A stretch of 64,000 nt of DNA from Cristatella mucedo (Eukaryota > Bryozoa > Phylactolaemata > Cristatellidae). The notes below the pieces were generated by a model. It ran no database searches. It was given only the letters and a program-made list of their open reading frames with translations, and was not told where the DNA came from. The translations under genes and the position numbers were made by a program. Positions 37,721 through 49,524 of this stretch are shown here, one piece after another. The DNA lies in NCBI GenBank assembly GCA_009760855.2, contig WPIO01000003.1:6014501-6078500 (forward strand). The letters run 5' to 3'. Position 1 is the first letter of the stretch, and every line of letters starts with the position of its first letter.

Positions 37721-39320
37721 ATCATATTAAGTGGCGTACACAGCTATTAGGTCTTTGAAGCAGGCAAACACTTCATCGATCGCTGATAGTGGGGGCCGTG
37801 GACGGGGCAGCTCACTCTTTCTACTCCGCCTGACCGTCATCGACAACGAAAGTGTGCAAGAAATACTTGCACTTGAAAAGTGGTCACCGAAAGCATGACT
37901 ATGGAACGCAAGGTGTGTACGCTATTATTTGCATTACTTCAATGCGTTTTCGCTGTAAGAAAAACCTGCGGGTCATGGAAAACGTAGACGAAAATCTGGC
38001 TCCTCTTCTGACTGGCATGGTACACTTGGTGTGCACACACTGGTTCAGATTCTACCCCGAGTTGTAGGTTCATTTTAAAATGTCATCAAATTTTAGTGGT
38101 GATAAATCTTCGAAAATTCCCAGGAAGTTTTCCGGAGGGATGAGCGTTTGGCCGGACGCTTAAGGCTCTCAACGTAAGGACGGTCCGAGTTAAACACGGC
38201 GTATAGAAGTTTGCGGGGTTACATGCCTTTCGAGCCAATCTTCAGGCACTCAACGAGGCATATGCTATCGCATTCACCACCGGGTGAAGAAGAGTCCTTC
38301 TTGTCCCGAGTGCCTTAGATTCGCAGCGTCAAAATTTTCTCTGGATCTCGTGACTGAGGCAAAGGACCCGAGCTGCAAAGTGCTTTTAGAGCTTGCGGCT
38401 CCAGGTTATATAAACGTAGCGTAAACAGTGGTGCTCGTTAAAGGCTATTTACTGAGAACTCTCAGCAGTGGATTTCGTAAAATATTTAGCGAAGAGTATG
38501 CAGTCTCTCGTAGCGGTGCAGCTTTGGTCTGTGCACGTCAAGTCTCTCTACGTGGAGCTGACTAGAGGATCAATTAGAGCCATTGCTAACCCTAACGAAT
38601 TAAGGGAGACAGCGGGCCGTCACGGCTTTAAGTACTTTCCGACAGGCGCGTCTAATTCCCAAGCACACATGAAATTGAGGAAGCAGTAGTTTTTCCTCAT
38701 CGTTCAGCGAGCGGCTTTAAGAATACAAGCCTCAATCCCTTGTCACTTACCCATTGGATTCTTCACAGAATCTGCATAATATGGAACATCCCAAGAATTC
38801 TTAAAAGTTATCGAGTAGCTTATCACTGAACCAATTACGTTGAATCATCTCTTTTTGACCTCTCCTTTAATTATAATATGATAACAATTAACCTTACTCG
38901 ACGAGTTTTGGAAATTACCATAGAAATTAAAATGTTCGTTTTTATGCACGGTGTTATGTTTGTGTGGGCAGTCGCGAACTGATCAAGACGCCTTAAGCAG
39001 ACGAAGTATATTTCGGAAACGCGGAACTGGGCCGCACGGCCAGCACGCGGGCCTGCAAGCAACTGCTGCAAGCAAATGGGTCCGCTGTCTAGACCGGAAG
39101 AGCTCGGTGGGTAGATAAGCCAGGAGGACCCGACACACGGGTACCTGCTAGGGTGCATGGGGATTATGCATGGGGATTATGCATGACAACCATATGTCCG
39201 CACCGTGCTTGACAGCAAATAAAATAATCAAAAAGCATAATTTTACAGAGATGAGAAGTCTTTGTGAAGCAATAGCTATTTCCAATTATTTTAGCTGAAA
39301 GAGAATTGGGAAAACATACC
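37721..39320. other. Mixed non-coding stretch
   Basis: GC content rises at 37790-37840, 38130-38420 and 39000-39160, but no domain or repeat family was recognised. At 39155-39185 the 13-mer GCATGGGGATTAT is tandemly repeated twice. Confidence 0.3.
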
Positions 39321-39484
39321 TTGAACCAAATGAAGAATTGAAATCTGCTACTTTTTCTTTCAATTACTACTGTATGCTTCTCGGTGAGAGACTCGTAAAA
39401 GAACACTACTGGCGAGGCCCTTAAACCATGGAGCCACAAAAATTTAAAGGTTGCTGTAGCTCCAAAATATGCTGGTAAGCTGAT
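39321..39484 (-). CDS. Candidate internal exon, unrecognised
   Basis: On the minus strand an acceptor-like CTCCACTACTATCAG lies just above 39484. An open segment follows, reading LPAYFGATATFKFLWLHGLR, then SPVVFFYESLTEKHTVVIER and a short basic/aromatic end FQFFIWFK. It stops exactly at a strong donor, AAG|GTATGT, near 39320. The end is in phase 0. An upstream ATG at 39541 would give a 74-codon first exon instead. Codon use is not distinctive, no family was recognised and no partner exon was found. Confidence 0.25.
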
Positions 39485-39694
39485 AGTAGTGGAGCGGCAG
39501 CAAGCAAAAGCACCAAAGTTCAAAGTGCCAAGTAAATACACATAGTGTTGAAAAACTTTCCAAATGCGATGAATTGTTATAGGTGCCCAACGTTAGCTAT
39601 AGCTTACAGCAACAATCGTATTACTCAAAGCCTAGAGCGATTTTTATATGTCAATGCTTTTTATGTCAATGATTTTTGTATGCTCAATTTATTC

Positions 39695-39780
39695 ATCAGA
39701 CAATGTCTAGTGCATGGAATAGTCGTTAAGGCTACCTAACTAGAGATTATCACGTAGCCGGTTCCTAGCCGCTACAAATT
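39695..39780 (+). mobile_element. SINE-like tRNA-derived fragment
   Basis: The plus strand contains GCATGGAATAGTCGTTAAGG (A-box-like, 39713-39732) and CCGGTTCCTAGCCGC (B-box-like, 39759-39773) in tRNA spacing. The tail is not recognisable. Confidence 0.45.
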
Positions 39781-40490
39781 GTTTTAGGCAGTGCAAATGG
39801 GCCGTCGTAATCGTTTTACTTAACAATCATAATCTGGCTGATTTTATGCGATGTCATTTCAGTATCAATTCAACTAGACAGAATTTCAGAATAACCTAAA
39901 ATCTTTTTCAGGTACTGCGTCAAAGGTCACATCCTAACCCTCACCAATTGAAAAGCATGTCCATGCTATAGCCTCATCTTTACTTAAGTGGCTGGCCTTA
40001 CCCAGTGATAAACGTTATTTATTACTGTGTCATATTTCTGTCCATGTTCAAATGGGTTGACAATATTGCTATTGATAATAAAACTACATGTGGTATTATT
40101 CTGGCACCATTAACATATTTTGTAGCCCTCTCACGTAAGTCATTCCTGTGTGTGAACCGATTATTCGACAACCTGCAATATAATGCTTTAAAACTGACTA
40201 ATAAAGTACTGCATCTGATTCCGAAGGAGTATAGCTAGTAAGCCATGAAAAAAGAAAAGGCAAGATGCGATTCTGCCTCCTAGCTCGAGCGAAGAACCAG
40301 CAGTGATCATGGCCAGAATCGCCACTTAACGAACATGGGTTTGAAAGAAACCGTGCACATAACCCTAAAGTTTATTAAGGTTTGTGTAGTGTATGCTTGC
40401 TTTGATGTTTTAAATCCATGACAAATTTCGTTCAAAGCTTTGTTCTCATGCATGGCAGCAATTTGTACCTCGATCTACAGGAACTTTCTC
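39781..40490. other. AT-rich non-coding stretch
   Basis: Nothing was recognised. The 77-codon frame at 40005-40238 (+) has no motif. Confidence 0.35.
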
Positions 40491-40494
40491 ATAA

Positions 40495-40835
40495 TAATTG
40501 CAATAGTATTAATACAATTGATAAAGCGCTCTCAGAGAACTATATCTCTTTCTAGATGTTTTGCTTTTTCTGCATAGAAAGGGCGATTGAATAGTTATTT
40601 GTCGGATGCTCAATAAACGTCAAGAATAGCATGGTGGGGGAAAAGCACAATGTCAGCATGCAATTGTGGTTAGTTGCAGCATTCAAGGTGTCAGCATACA
40701 TTGGCATATAAAGGACGAATCACAGAACCCACTAAATCCTATCGTAGATAGATGGGTTTTTAGTTCCATTTTAACTGTGAATAAGTCAGGAGATGTCGTG
40801 ACGCAGATAAGGAGTTGGACAGCCCTACTAAGATT
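40495..40835 (-). mobile_element. LINE family A, short 3' fragment a6
   Basis: The minus strand has the hairpin tail (reverse complement of AAAGCGCTCTCAGAGAACTA at 40524-40543) and the 3' UTR motifs seen in copies a3 and a5. It is lost after about 40835. Substitutions are numerous, so it is old. Confidence 0.7.
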
Positions 40836-41556
40836 AGAAAGATATGGCCCAAATAAACTCCTTTGATGACAGTCAATTGGTGTATTTCCGTCATCGCATT
40901 CAGCTTAAAACTCAGTAAGAGAATTGAATAGAAATACAGACCGGGCTTACAAATTAATCATTACATAGGTTGTGCTGCTTGAACAACGTGACGAGCTATT
41001 ATACAAATAAGTGTCGTCACCTTCATTACAATTGCAGCTGACACAGCCCAATTTTCACAGCACATCTACCAAAAATTTCAAAGCATTTCACGTCCAATTT
41101 ATCTAGGAAATAAAAAGCAAATTCCTTAGTAACTTCTAGGTTACCTATCCATAACCTTTGCCAAGCGCAATCCAAGTTTTCACTTTGTTTCCAAAGGCAA
41201 TCACATGTGCCTTCGCTTAGATCCCATCCAGCTATTTTGCATGTCACACCCTTTTACTTCCGTGCTGCAAATATTGCCAAAATTTTAGGCAGTAGGTGCA
41301 GGTGCAGGTATCAGGATATTCTTTCGTAAGTAGTGCTGTTCCACTCATTAAATTACTTTTCGCCAACCTTAATTAGGTTGAAATAATACACTGAATTGAA
41401 GTCGTTGCTAGGCTGCTCATTTTTACGTCGTTTCATTCTCTGATTTCAATTAGCTAGGTATTGAAACTCCTCCTTTTCTGACCACTATTCTAGTCTCGAC
41501 TGAGCTGTTGCCGAGGTCATGAGCTAGACCAAAATTGCACATGTGACGCACAATAA
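40836..41556. other. AT-rich non-coding stretch
   Basis: Nothing was recognised. A degenerate direct repeat GCAGGTGCAG near 41290 is the only local feature. Confidence 0.35.
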
Positions 41557-42190
41557 TTGATATTTATTTTTATACGGGAGCTCTACTGCTCACTCCATCT
41601 GCTTCAGCCGATACTTCCACTGCATCTTCGATATGGGCTGTCGCGTCTTCGACCTACACTGCCGCGACTCTCACATGTGCAGCTGCTTCTCGGGCGTACG
41701 CAGACTTCCCGGCGTACGCAGTCTTTCCGGCCTGTAGAGGCTCTCTGTCATGAAAAGCCTCTGCTTCCTGCAAAGACTTTCCGGCCTAAACAGCCTCTCC
41801 GACACGAACAGTCACCCCGGCCTTCTCAGTCTCCTCTGCCTGCCCACACTCTTCAGCCAGCGCCGCGTCTCAGCCAACCGGCTTATCCCATGCCAACGCC
41901 GCCTTCGCGGCTTTCCCAGCATCGCAGGCAATCACCACTCTGGTGGACGCTTCTGCCTCTCAGGCGAATGCCGCCGCCTCCGTCACTGACGCCGCCGCCT
42001 CTCTCGCGAACGCCACGCCACATTCCTCGCGGACGTTACCGCCTCGAGTTGACTGCCTTTTTGAAGGGACAACCGTGGGCGGTGCTCCAACCGGGACTTA
42101 GCACATGTGCAATTGATAAAGAATTGCGGATCCGTGATAATGCGGTTAGAAAAACCACGAGAACCGCCTCTCAGTGCACCGCCTGACAGC
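41557..42190. other. GC-rich low-complexity block, Ala/Ser/Pro coding in several frames
   Basis: The plus strand is open for 209 codons (rich in Pro, Arg and Leu). In another plus frame it reads as Ala/Ser/Thr-rich (for example ANAAFAAFPASQAITTLVDA). On the minus strand it gives Ala/Glu/Gly-rich pieces such as AGKTAYAGKSAYARE. Short imperfect repeats of a GCGTACGC-centred unit explain the openness. It lies next to gag-like sequence on the minus strand, so it is probably the low-complexity part of that element rather than a gene. Confidence 0.4.
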
Positions 42191-42359
42191 CTGTCACTTC
42201 AGCCCCACCTCTGACCGTTGCCTCGAACAACGCTGCTGCCTTGTTGCACTCCATCGCCACCTGGCCAACCGCCACCGCTTAGAGAGCCGTTGCCTGCTGC
42301 CACCGTGTAGCAGCAAGGCAAACTTCTGTCACCCTGCACACAATCGGTGATCGCTTCTG

Positions 42360-42700
42360 CCGATTCGGGTCGCTCCTGTTGGCCCTCTAAGTGCGACCAA
42401 GCTTTACCAAATCAGCGTGCAGCAATCGCACTCTACCATAAGGAAAGGTGAATGCCCTCACTAGGGCCTCACTCAGTTTGGCGTAGTCGTCTTGAACTGC
42501 CTGAGGGAGCCTCGAGTCAAAAGTGAAGGCCCCACCTTACATTGCAAAGAGCAAACACAATGCCATTCATTCGGTTCGTAGCTAATTTGCTCAATCTCAC
42601 TCTCGAAGTTCAGCAGCCAGCCAGCGAAGTCTCCGAAGCCGTCGAAGCCCTGGACCACCTCACAAGACATCTCCAAATCCTTCTTCGTCTACTCGCGGCC
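42360..42700 (-). pseudogene. Decayed gag-like region of an LTR retrotransposon
   Basis: The minus strand reads VVQGFDGFGDFAGWLLNFES from about 42660 and, after frame changes, DYAKLSEALVRAFTFPYG near 42450. The layout 'F-G..F..W...FE....' followed further on by 'Y..L...L...F' is that of the capsid part of gag in Metaviridae (Gypsy)-type retrotransposons. No protease, RT or integrase was found, and frames are broken. Confidence is limited because the gag signature is weak. Confidence 0.4.
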
Positions 42701-42799
42701 GAAATAGCTTGTTTTTCGGTTCATGCACGCAGCCAGTCGATGACTAACACCAAGAGTTTATTACACGACGCAAGGAACAGAGGAATGCACGAGGGTTCA

Positions 42800-45690
42800 A
42801 AGGATTACTGCAATCCATCGCAATCCATCACAATCCAATCGCAATCCAATCCATCCCAATCCCACTGCAAGCCACTCTAGTTAGGCCAACAACGACCAGA
42901 CGTAAGCGTCGCCAAGCTCAAATTTTGCACTGCTATTGTAGTACACGTTAGAATTAACCTGTCCACAAAATTTCATGTCGCTTTTCGCATGCAAACGTAT
43001 GCAAATGAGCTTTGACGCCGTACGCCAGTACCACAATCCCAGGCAATCCACCACAATCCACCACAATCCATTCAAGTTGTCGTCAAGTCCACCCAAGTCT
43101 GCTGCAAACTGCTCCACAAAGTCTGGAGTATCAAACTAAGTTACTCGCACAATGTACCCAGAAAATTTTGCGCGATTCCGCTGATGATTTCTCACCAAGT
43201 CCAAGGCAATAAGATTGCAGCGGCCCAAGCCAATACCTCAATCCACCTCAATCCACCGAAATCCACTCTATTTCGCCATGCAACAAAAGAAATCTTGATT
43301 GAAAAGCTCCTTTTTTGATTGCATACGACAGCACACTCTGCGACAATTGCATTAAAAAAGTTCACTAGCATTGGCACAACCATTCTCATGCAATGCACTC
43401 CAATCGATTGCAGTAGCCCGGGCCAATACCACAATCTACTTCAATCCACAGAATCCACCGCTTAAAAACTCAAAATAAAATGAGCCGAGCTCCAGTTTTT
43501 ATTGCATATTAAAGTGCACCGTGCTGTGCACCCAACCACGCAAATAAAAAAATATTGTACAATCTCGCACTGTGGCAATGGGTGGCAATCGCCTGAAATG
43601 ACCTGGAGAACTACCACAATCCACTATATTTCACTGCAAACCATCCTCATATCTCCATTTCGAAAATCTAATTGACATTGCATATAGAACTAGACTCAGT
43701 TCAAAGTGCATCCACAAAGTTTCGCCGCTCCATTGTGCACATGCTTTCTCACGAAATTAATTACGATCGACTGAAGCGACCTGGTCCCATACCGAAATCT
43801 AACTCAATCCACCGAAAACCACTGTAATCTGCTACACAGCGACCAGAACTCGTATGCTAGAAGCTCTAATTATGATTGCACGGTGCTCTATCTTCGGTTA
43901 TTGTGTACTTGCATAAATAACTTTACTGTAATTGCCTCGGCGATTCTGCAGCAATACACTGCAATCGACTGTAACTGCCCGGGCCAGCATGTCAGTGTAT
44001 GGCAACCTGCCAAACAACGACAAGAATACGTACACTTTAAGCTCTAATAGTGATTGCACGTTGCTCTAGTTTCAGGCTATTGTGTAATTGCACAATTTCA
44101 CTACAATCGCCTCGATCATTTGGCAGCAACGTACTGCAATTTACTGCAATGGCTCGGGCCAATACCTCAATTTACAGCAATCTGATGCAAAATGCTCAGA
44201 AATCGGTTTCTCAATGCTTCAGTTTTTAATGCATGCTACAAAGCACAATGGTTAAAGTTAATTTCATCATTTTAAGCAATTAAGCTCGTACAATCTCGGG
44301 CAATGCATAGCAATCTACGGCAAAGGCTCGGCTAGAAGCAGCAATCCTTATAATCCGTGGCAAGTTGACACTAAATTGGCTGCACAGAGTGTCGATTGTC
44401 ATTGCATTTAACATTTATTTGTGCTAAAAGTGAAATTGTAGTACTTTCAAGCAATTTTGCATGTTAATAGTCCATAATGCACTGCAATTGACAGCAATGG
44501 CAGGTGCCAATATCAAAATCCGTGGCAAATCGTCGAGAAATCGGCTGCACCAAGCTCCAATTCTCATTCCACATAACATCTTACTGCGTGCAAACATACT
44601 TTCAACCAGCTCTGATCGTTCAATTTTGGGCAATGCATGGCAACAGACGACAATAGCCTGGGCAAATATAGCAATCCATTATGGTCCATCGCAAATAACA
44701 GGACAGTGGCTTGGCCAAGATCAAATATATCTTAGCTGTCACAGCCCACTGTGTTGAAAGTGCAATAAAATCCTTTCAACCAATCACGAATGTACAATCG
44801 CGAGCAATAAACGGCAATCGGCAGCAATGTCCTGGGCCAACTCCCCAATTCCCGGCAAATTGAAAAGAAATTGGCAGCCCGGAAGCCTCAATTGTCATTA
44901 AAAATAACATTCCGCTGCGTTCAAAGTAAAACCGTGGCACTATCAAGATCCTTTGTTTGTTACCTGTCAGCAGTGCACGGCAATCAACCGCAACGGTAGG
45001 GGCCGATAACGAAATCCTTGGAAAATTGCCAAGATTGGCTGCAATAAACTGCAACTCTCCTTTTACGTAACATTGAACCTCTGTGCGTGCATTATTTTCA
45101 CCCATGATGCGCGTTCAATAGATGGAAACTCACGGCAATCGACGGCAATGGCCCGGGGAAATAGGCCAATCCATAAAAGACAATTACGAATGCATTGACA
45201 GTTGGTGAGAGAAGCTCCAACCTGACTAGCGTATTGCATTACATTGCAATAAAAGTGCAGCCACATTCTTTTATACAATCGACAAAGGCACAATCGAGGG
45301 CAATGCACGGTAATGACCCTGTCTTTGCAGCAATCTTGTTCAAATTTACTGGAATTTGGCTGTTTGAATTTTTAATTATCCTACTACAAAAAGCTCACTG
45401 TGGGCGCACATGCTATCTTTTGTGTTAAATCTTACTTAATTCATAGCAATCGACGGCAATTGCTCGAGAAAATACAGCCATCTATGATTGTCTGTTAAAA
45501 TTACATGCAAATCTGGAGGGAGAAGATCACATTTTTCTTGCATTACAGTGTGGTGTATTAAAAGTGCAACAGCATTCTATCAACCAATCTTGAACGTACA
45601 TGCGAGGGCAACGTACGGCAATCGATGGCAACGGTCTGGAAAAATACGGTTATCTATAAAGGTTCATTAAAAATAGACTGAACGCTGCTG
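42800..45690. repeat. Diverged tandem satellite, period ~175 bp, ~17 units
   Basis: A motif of the form CAATGCACGGCAATCGACGG followed by CAATGGCCCGGGCCAATACC and CAATCCA recurs all along this block. Anchors (the GGCC/CCGGGCC-ATACC core) fall near 42830, 43022, 43220, 43415, 43598, 43777, 43976, 44150, 44325, 44498, 44655, 44829, 44995, 45148, 45318, 45460 and 45633. Spacing runs from about 140 to 200 and averages near 175. A second conserved zone in each unit reads like CTCCAATTCTCATTGCAT, then TTCAACCAATC.CGAATGTA. Units are well diverged, so the array is old. Open frames inside it are chance products. Confidence 0.75.
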
Positions 45691-46744
45691 GGCGACGCTC
45701 CCATTTGGATTTCTCATTCTTGTTCACTCTACAACCTGATTGATGTAGCATGCCGACGCTTCAATGTTTATAATACCCGACGACTGCCATCGCAACGCCG
45801 CCCTTTAATTAGATGCTTGCTTTACCCAATGGCTCACACCAATTCACTTGGTTCGTCGCATTTTTAGTCGAGGCAAAGGAAGCGGCCACTTGCACATCAC
45901 GTGCAGCCTCGACCGAGTGCATTAACAAACTCGGTCTTCCGACGCTGAATGCACGACTGGAGATTTTACCCAACGTGCATCGCCAATTGGAGCAGCCAGG
46001 CCAAAGCCTCAGTAGCTGAGACGCCGATTTCGAGGAACATTGTCCAGCTTCACAAGTCCATAAGCGGAACGCTCTAGTGTTTGCCAATGCTTGGGTTTCA
46101 CGAAGTCACTAGCTTTTAAATTCGTCATTCACGTGGCACTTGAGCGTGTCGCAGGCACAAGCTTGTGCACAACAGGGCAGACTTTCCGTACTGGTGCAGC
46201 TGCAAGAATATTTCAGACGGGTCGCGGCCGCTCCACTTTCGCCGCCACCACACTGAGCCGGCGACTACGAGCTTGAGGCTTGAGGTCCAAACGAGAGGCG
46301 CGTCACTTTGCTAGCAGAGTCATAGGAAGAGGCGGAGGAGGAGGAGGAGGAGGAGGAGGTGGACAGGCATAATATCTAATCTGGGCCAATCCCCACTCCG
46401 GTCGACGCTCCCCCACCCCTTATGTGGCCGCTCTCTATCGGTGGGGTGCGTGCTTAAACACCCCTGTGGTGATAAGGCGCTCGCTTCTGGCTGCGTTTCA
46501 GTGTCGTACACCGCGATTTAAATATTCATTAAATATAACTGCAAAAATGCAACGTTCTCCCCAAGGACTACGATCCTGAGGGTGAATCCACCATTTGTTT
46601 GCCGACGGGCTACTGGCCTGTGTCCACGCCACATCACAGGATGACCACGGCTGTGCTCCGGCCCCTCTCGATGATTTTCCCAACAGCTGTTCACCAGCGG
46701 TTTATCAGAGGAGCAATACAGGCCTGCATATAACCCAACTACAT
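45691..46744. other. GC-rich unassigned stretch with GGA repeat
   Basis: 45790-46280 is GC-rich and open in overlapping frames on both strands (92 codons minus, 68 plus) without a recognised domain. A (GGA)n run lies at 46330-46361. It may be the flank of the LTR-type debris to its left, separated by the satellite. Confidence 0.3.
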
Positions 46745-49420
46745 CTCCATCTTTGATGCCTCGATGACTATGAGGGGGTTACTCAGGGAAGTTTTGTATA
46801 GCCCACTCACAGCCTAAGCGGCTTTTGGTAAGCATTAAGAAGCCAACAGACTTCGTCTCGCGCAACATAGAAAAACTAGGAAGCATAGCAGAGTCAGGCG
46901 AGCAGTTGCAGTAGTGAGAAGCATGGAAGTAGCAGCTCGGGACGGCTGGAAAGGGTGAGCCTTAGTCGGCAGTAAGATAGTAGTTGTCGTTGCGTAAGAA
47001 TTGTGGAAGCGAGTTCCACAGTCCAGGACCTGCAGAGCCGAAGCTTCTGTCGCCAACGGTCTTTAAGCTGAGAAATGGGACAGCTAATTTATTGTCCACA
47101 CAGGACCTGAGGGCGCGAACAGGCTGAAACTGATGCATCAGTTCAGCTAGGTACGAAGGAGCCAAGCCGTGGCGAGCCTTGTGGGTCAGCGTAAGAACTT
47201 TGCTCTGAATTCGTTAGTCAACCGACCTCCATCTTAGCTCTTTCAGCAAAGGAGACACGTGCTAAAACTTCTGGGACTTGAAGACTATCCTTGCAGCCAT
47301 ATTCATAGTCAGCTGCAGTAGCCTAGTTCCTTATTTTGGTAGACCAGTGAAAATAAAATAATAATGATCAAGCCGAGATAAAACTACGGAGCTAGTTAAA
47401 TTTTTTGCAAGCCAACATGAAAGACAGCTCCTATTCTTAGATATGGATCAGAACTGATGGCAAGCTGTAGAAGCAGTCTTTCGGTGGAAGCTTTTTAAAT
47501 TTAGGCAGCGGTCAATAACGACACCTGCATTTTGAGCAGGGGATGATGGTCACACAATAGCATCACCAACTAGAAGACCAAAGCCTTATAATCCAGCCAG
47601 ATACTTATGGTGTCGAATGAGCAGCTGTACAGTTTTATTGTCATTCAGTTTCAAGAAATTTTCCGACATCCAGAATCGAATGTCAGCAAGGCAAGAATTC
47701 AGTTTATCATTTGCTGCCGGAGATTCCGACGGTCTAAATGACAAATACAGCTGAGTAGTGTCAGCATAAAAGTGATATCCTATTCCACGGGGCCTTAATC
47801 ACTTTTCTCAGAGGTTGAGTATAAATGGAGAACAGCAAGGGACTGAGAGCGGACCCTTATGGGACTACAAAGTTGACCGGTCTCTTTCGTGAGACCTCAC
47901 CCCCACAGGACACGGATTGAACACCATACGATAATTACGATTTAAACTACGCCGGTGCTTCGTCTGCCAGACCTATTGTTGTTCTCAATCGTTCAAGTAG
48001 GACATCGTGATCAATAGTATCGAAGGCAGCTAATAGATTTAGCAGAGCTAGGCAGTGACATTCCTGTCATTGTTGCCGAATAGAATGTCATCGTAAACTC
48101 GGAGCAAAGCAGTTTCAGTGAAGAGCAGCCTCTTAAACCCTGATTGAAGTTCTTCTGACATTTCATTATTTTCAATATATGCAACCAGCTGCTTAGCGAC
48201 AATTTTTTAAAGAATCCTTGACATGAAAAGGTGTAGGAACAATGGGTGACCGTATGCAAGGATCTCTGTCTCAAATCCAGGCTTTTTAAGTATCGGTCTA
48301 GCGATTGCCGATTTGAAGGACTTTGGTACGACCACTTTTTCAAAAGAAGCATTACAAGTCTTGGTTATGGCAGGGCTAAGTTGGTCTGCCAGTGAAGACC
48401 ACATAGATGATCATATAGGGTCTACAGGGGACGAGCTCTTTTTAATAGACCTTATTAAGTATGCCACTTAGCCAGCAGAAAGGTTGAAAAATCTTTTAAG
48501 AAAGGTCACAGCTTGCGATTCCACAACTACTGTACTTGCAGGGGATTTTATGGAGGTGTGAATTTGGACTATTCTTTAAATAAAAAAAGGCTGAGAACTT
48601 TCCGGCTGAGTCATCAATAGCTGGGGAGTCAGATCTCCAAGCACTGGCTAGTCATTATTTACCGTCTTGTATATCTGTTTTGGGTCTGGCTGGCAGGACT
48701 TAAGTTATCGAGTACAAAAATAACACCTGGCTTTCTTAAGTTCCCGCGTGTAAACTTGAAGGAAGTCATAGAAATTGACCAGATCTGCATCAGACCCCAG
48801 TTTCTTAAAACGTCGTTCAAGCCAGCGCTTAAAACTGCGGTTCTTTTGAAATTATTTTTTAATTTGAAAGGAATCTTGGCGACTCTGTACACGGATAGAA
48901 TGAACGGAAGCCTGGTTTTCAAGACACTCTAAGTATCATGTTCACTGCATCAGTGATTGTATCGAGGCTCTCAGTCAGGTCTGTGTGCAGATCAAGAAGA
49001 CCTGCATCACAAACAGATTTCAAAGTTATTCCAAGTGCTTTTTTAGATACGTGGCTTGACAAGTTTGACATTACCCTTAAAGTAAAAACGAGCAGAAACA
49101 GTAAACACAACCAAGCAATGACCCGAGAGGGTCAGAGGGCACACCAAAAGGTCATTGGAGCAGACATCGTTGGCAGTTTCATTGCATGCTTTATGTACAT
49201 GATTCCCATGCTGTGTGACATCTTCAGATTCCTCCCAATTGCATTAGCTATCAGAGCAACGAAGTTCAAGGTAAGAACGAAGATCGTGGCAACTACGTCT
49301 GAAAAGATGCCAAGCACCAAATGTACAATGGCTGCCATCGGTTTCGACTTCCAATCTAGATGTTTGATAGCTTTGGATGTATATTGTATAGGAAATTCCA
49401 ATACGTGCTGCTATGATTAA
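46745..49420 (-). mobile_element. LINE family B, longest copy b3 (3' end to endonuclease region)
   Basis: Reading the minus strand from high to low coordinates, broken endonuclease sequence (about 49420-48940, with NDLLVCPLTLSGH) is followed by the linker and then RT. RT landmarks are KSFKSAIARPILKKPGFETE at about 48320-48260 and a palm motif A region AAFDTIDHDVLLERL at about 48032-47990. The sequence around 47850-47740 codes for the GSALSPLLFSIY and tyrosine-ADDT-like stretch, with changes. The C-terminal region runs to 46960 (AELMHQFQPVRALRSCVDNK) and the 3' UTR to about 46745. Stops and frameshifts are frequent. The 5' half (48308-49524) exists a second time at 50522-51765. Confidence 0.8.
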
Positions 49421-49524
49421 GTAAACAGTATTATGCTGGAAAGTTTATTTATGTCCAGTTTCAACAACACTCGTGCGTGGAATAGGATTTTGTTTGAAAT
49501 AGCAAATTTTCTTGCACATTTTAC
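48308..49524. repeat. Direct duplication, unit X
   Basis: From CCGATTTGAAGGACTTTGG at 48308 to CTTGCACATTTTAC at 49524 the sequence is repeated in the same orientation at 50522-51765 with scattered substitutions and small indels. It covers the 5' half of LINE b3 plus about 100 bases beyond the recognisable LINE coding region. Confidence 0.85.

Noticed and set aside
46320-46510. GC-rich segment next to a GGA repeat tested as rRNA/5S or tRNA
   Set aside because: No 5S internal control region, tRNA boxes or conserved rRNA core was found.
49132-49401. Hydrophobic minus-strand frame that looks like a membrane protein
   Set aside because: It is an alternative frame of the LINE B endonuclease region. 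Unit Y repeats it only because it is a copy of the same DNA.
48938-49420. 160-codon plus-strand open frame
   Set aside because: It runs antisense through the endonuclease region of LINE b3, and the duplicate unit Y does not keep it open. It is a shadow frame.
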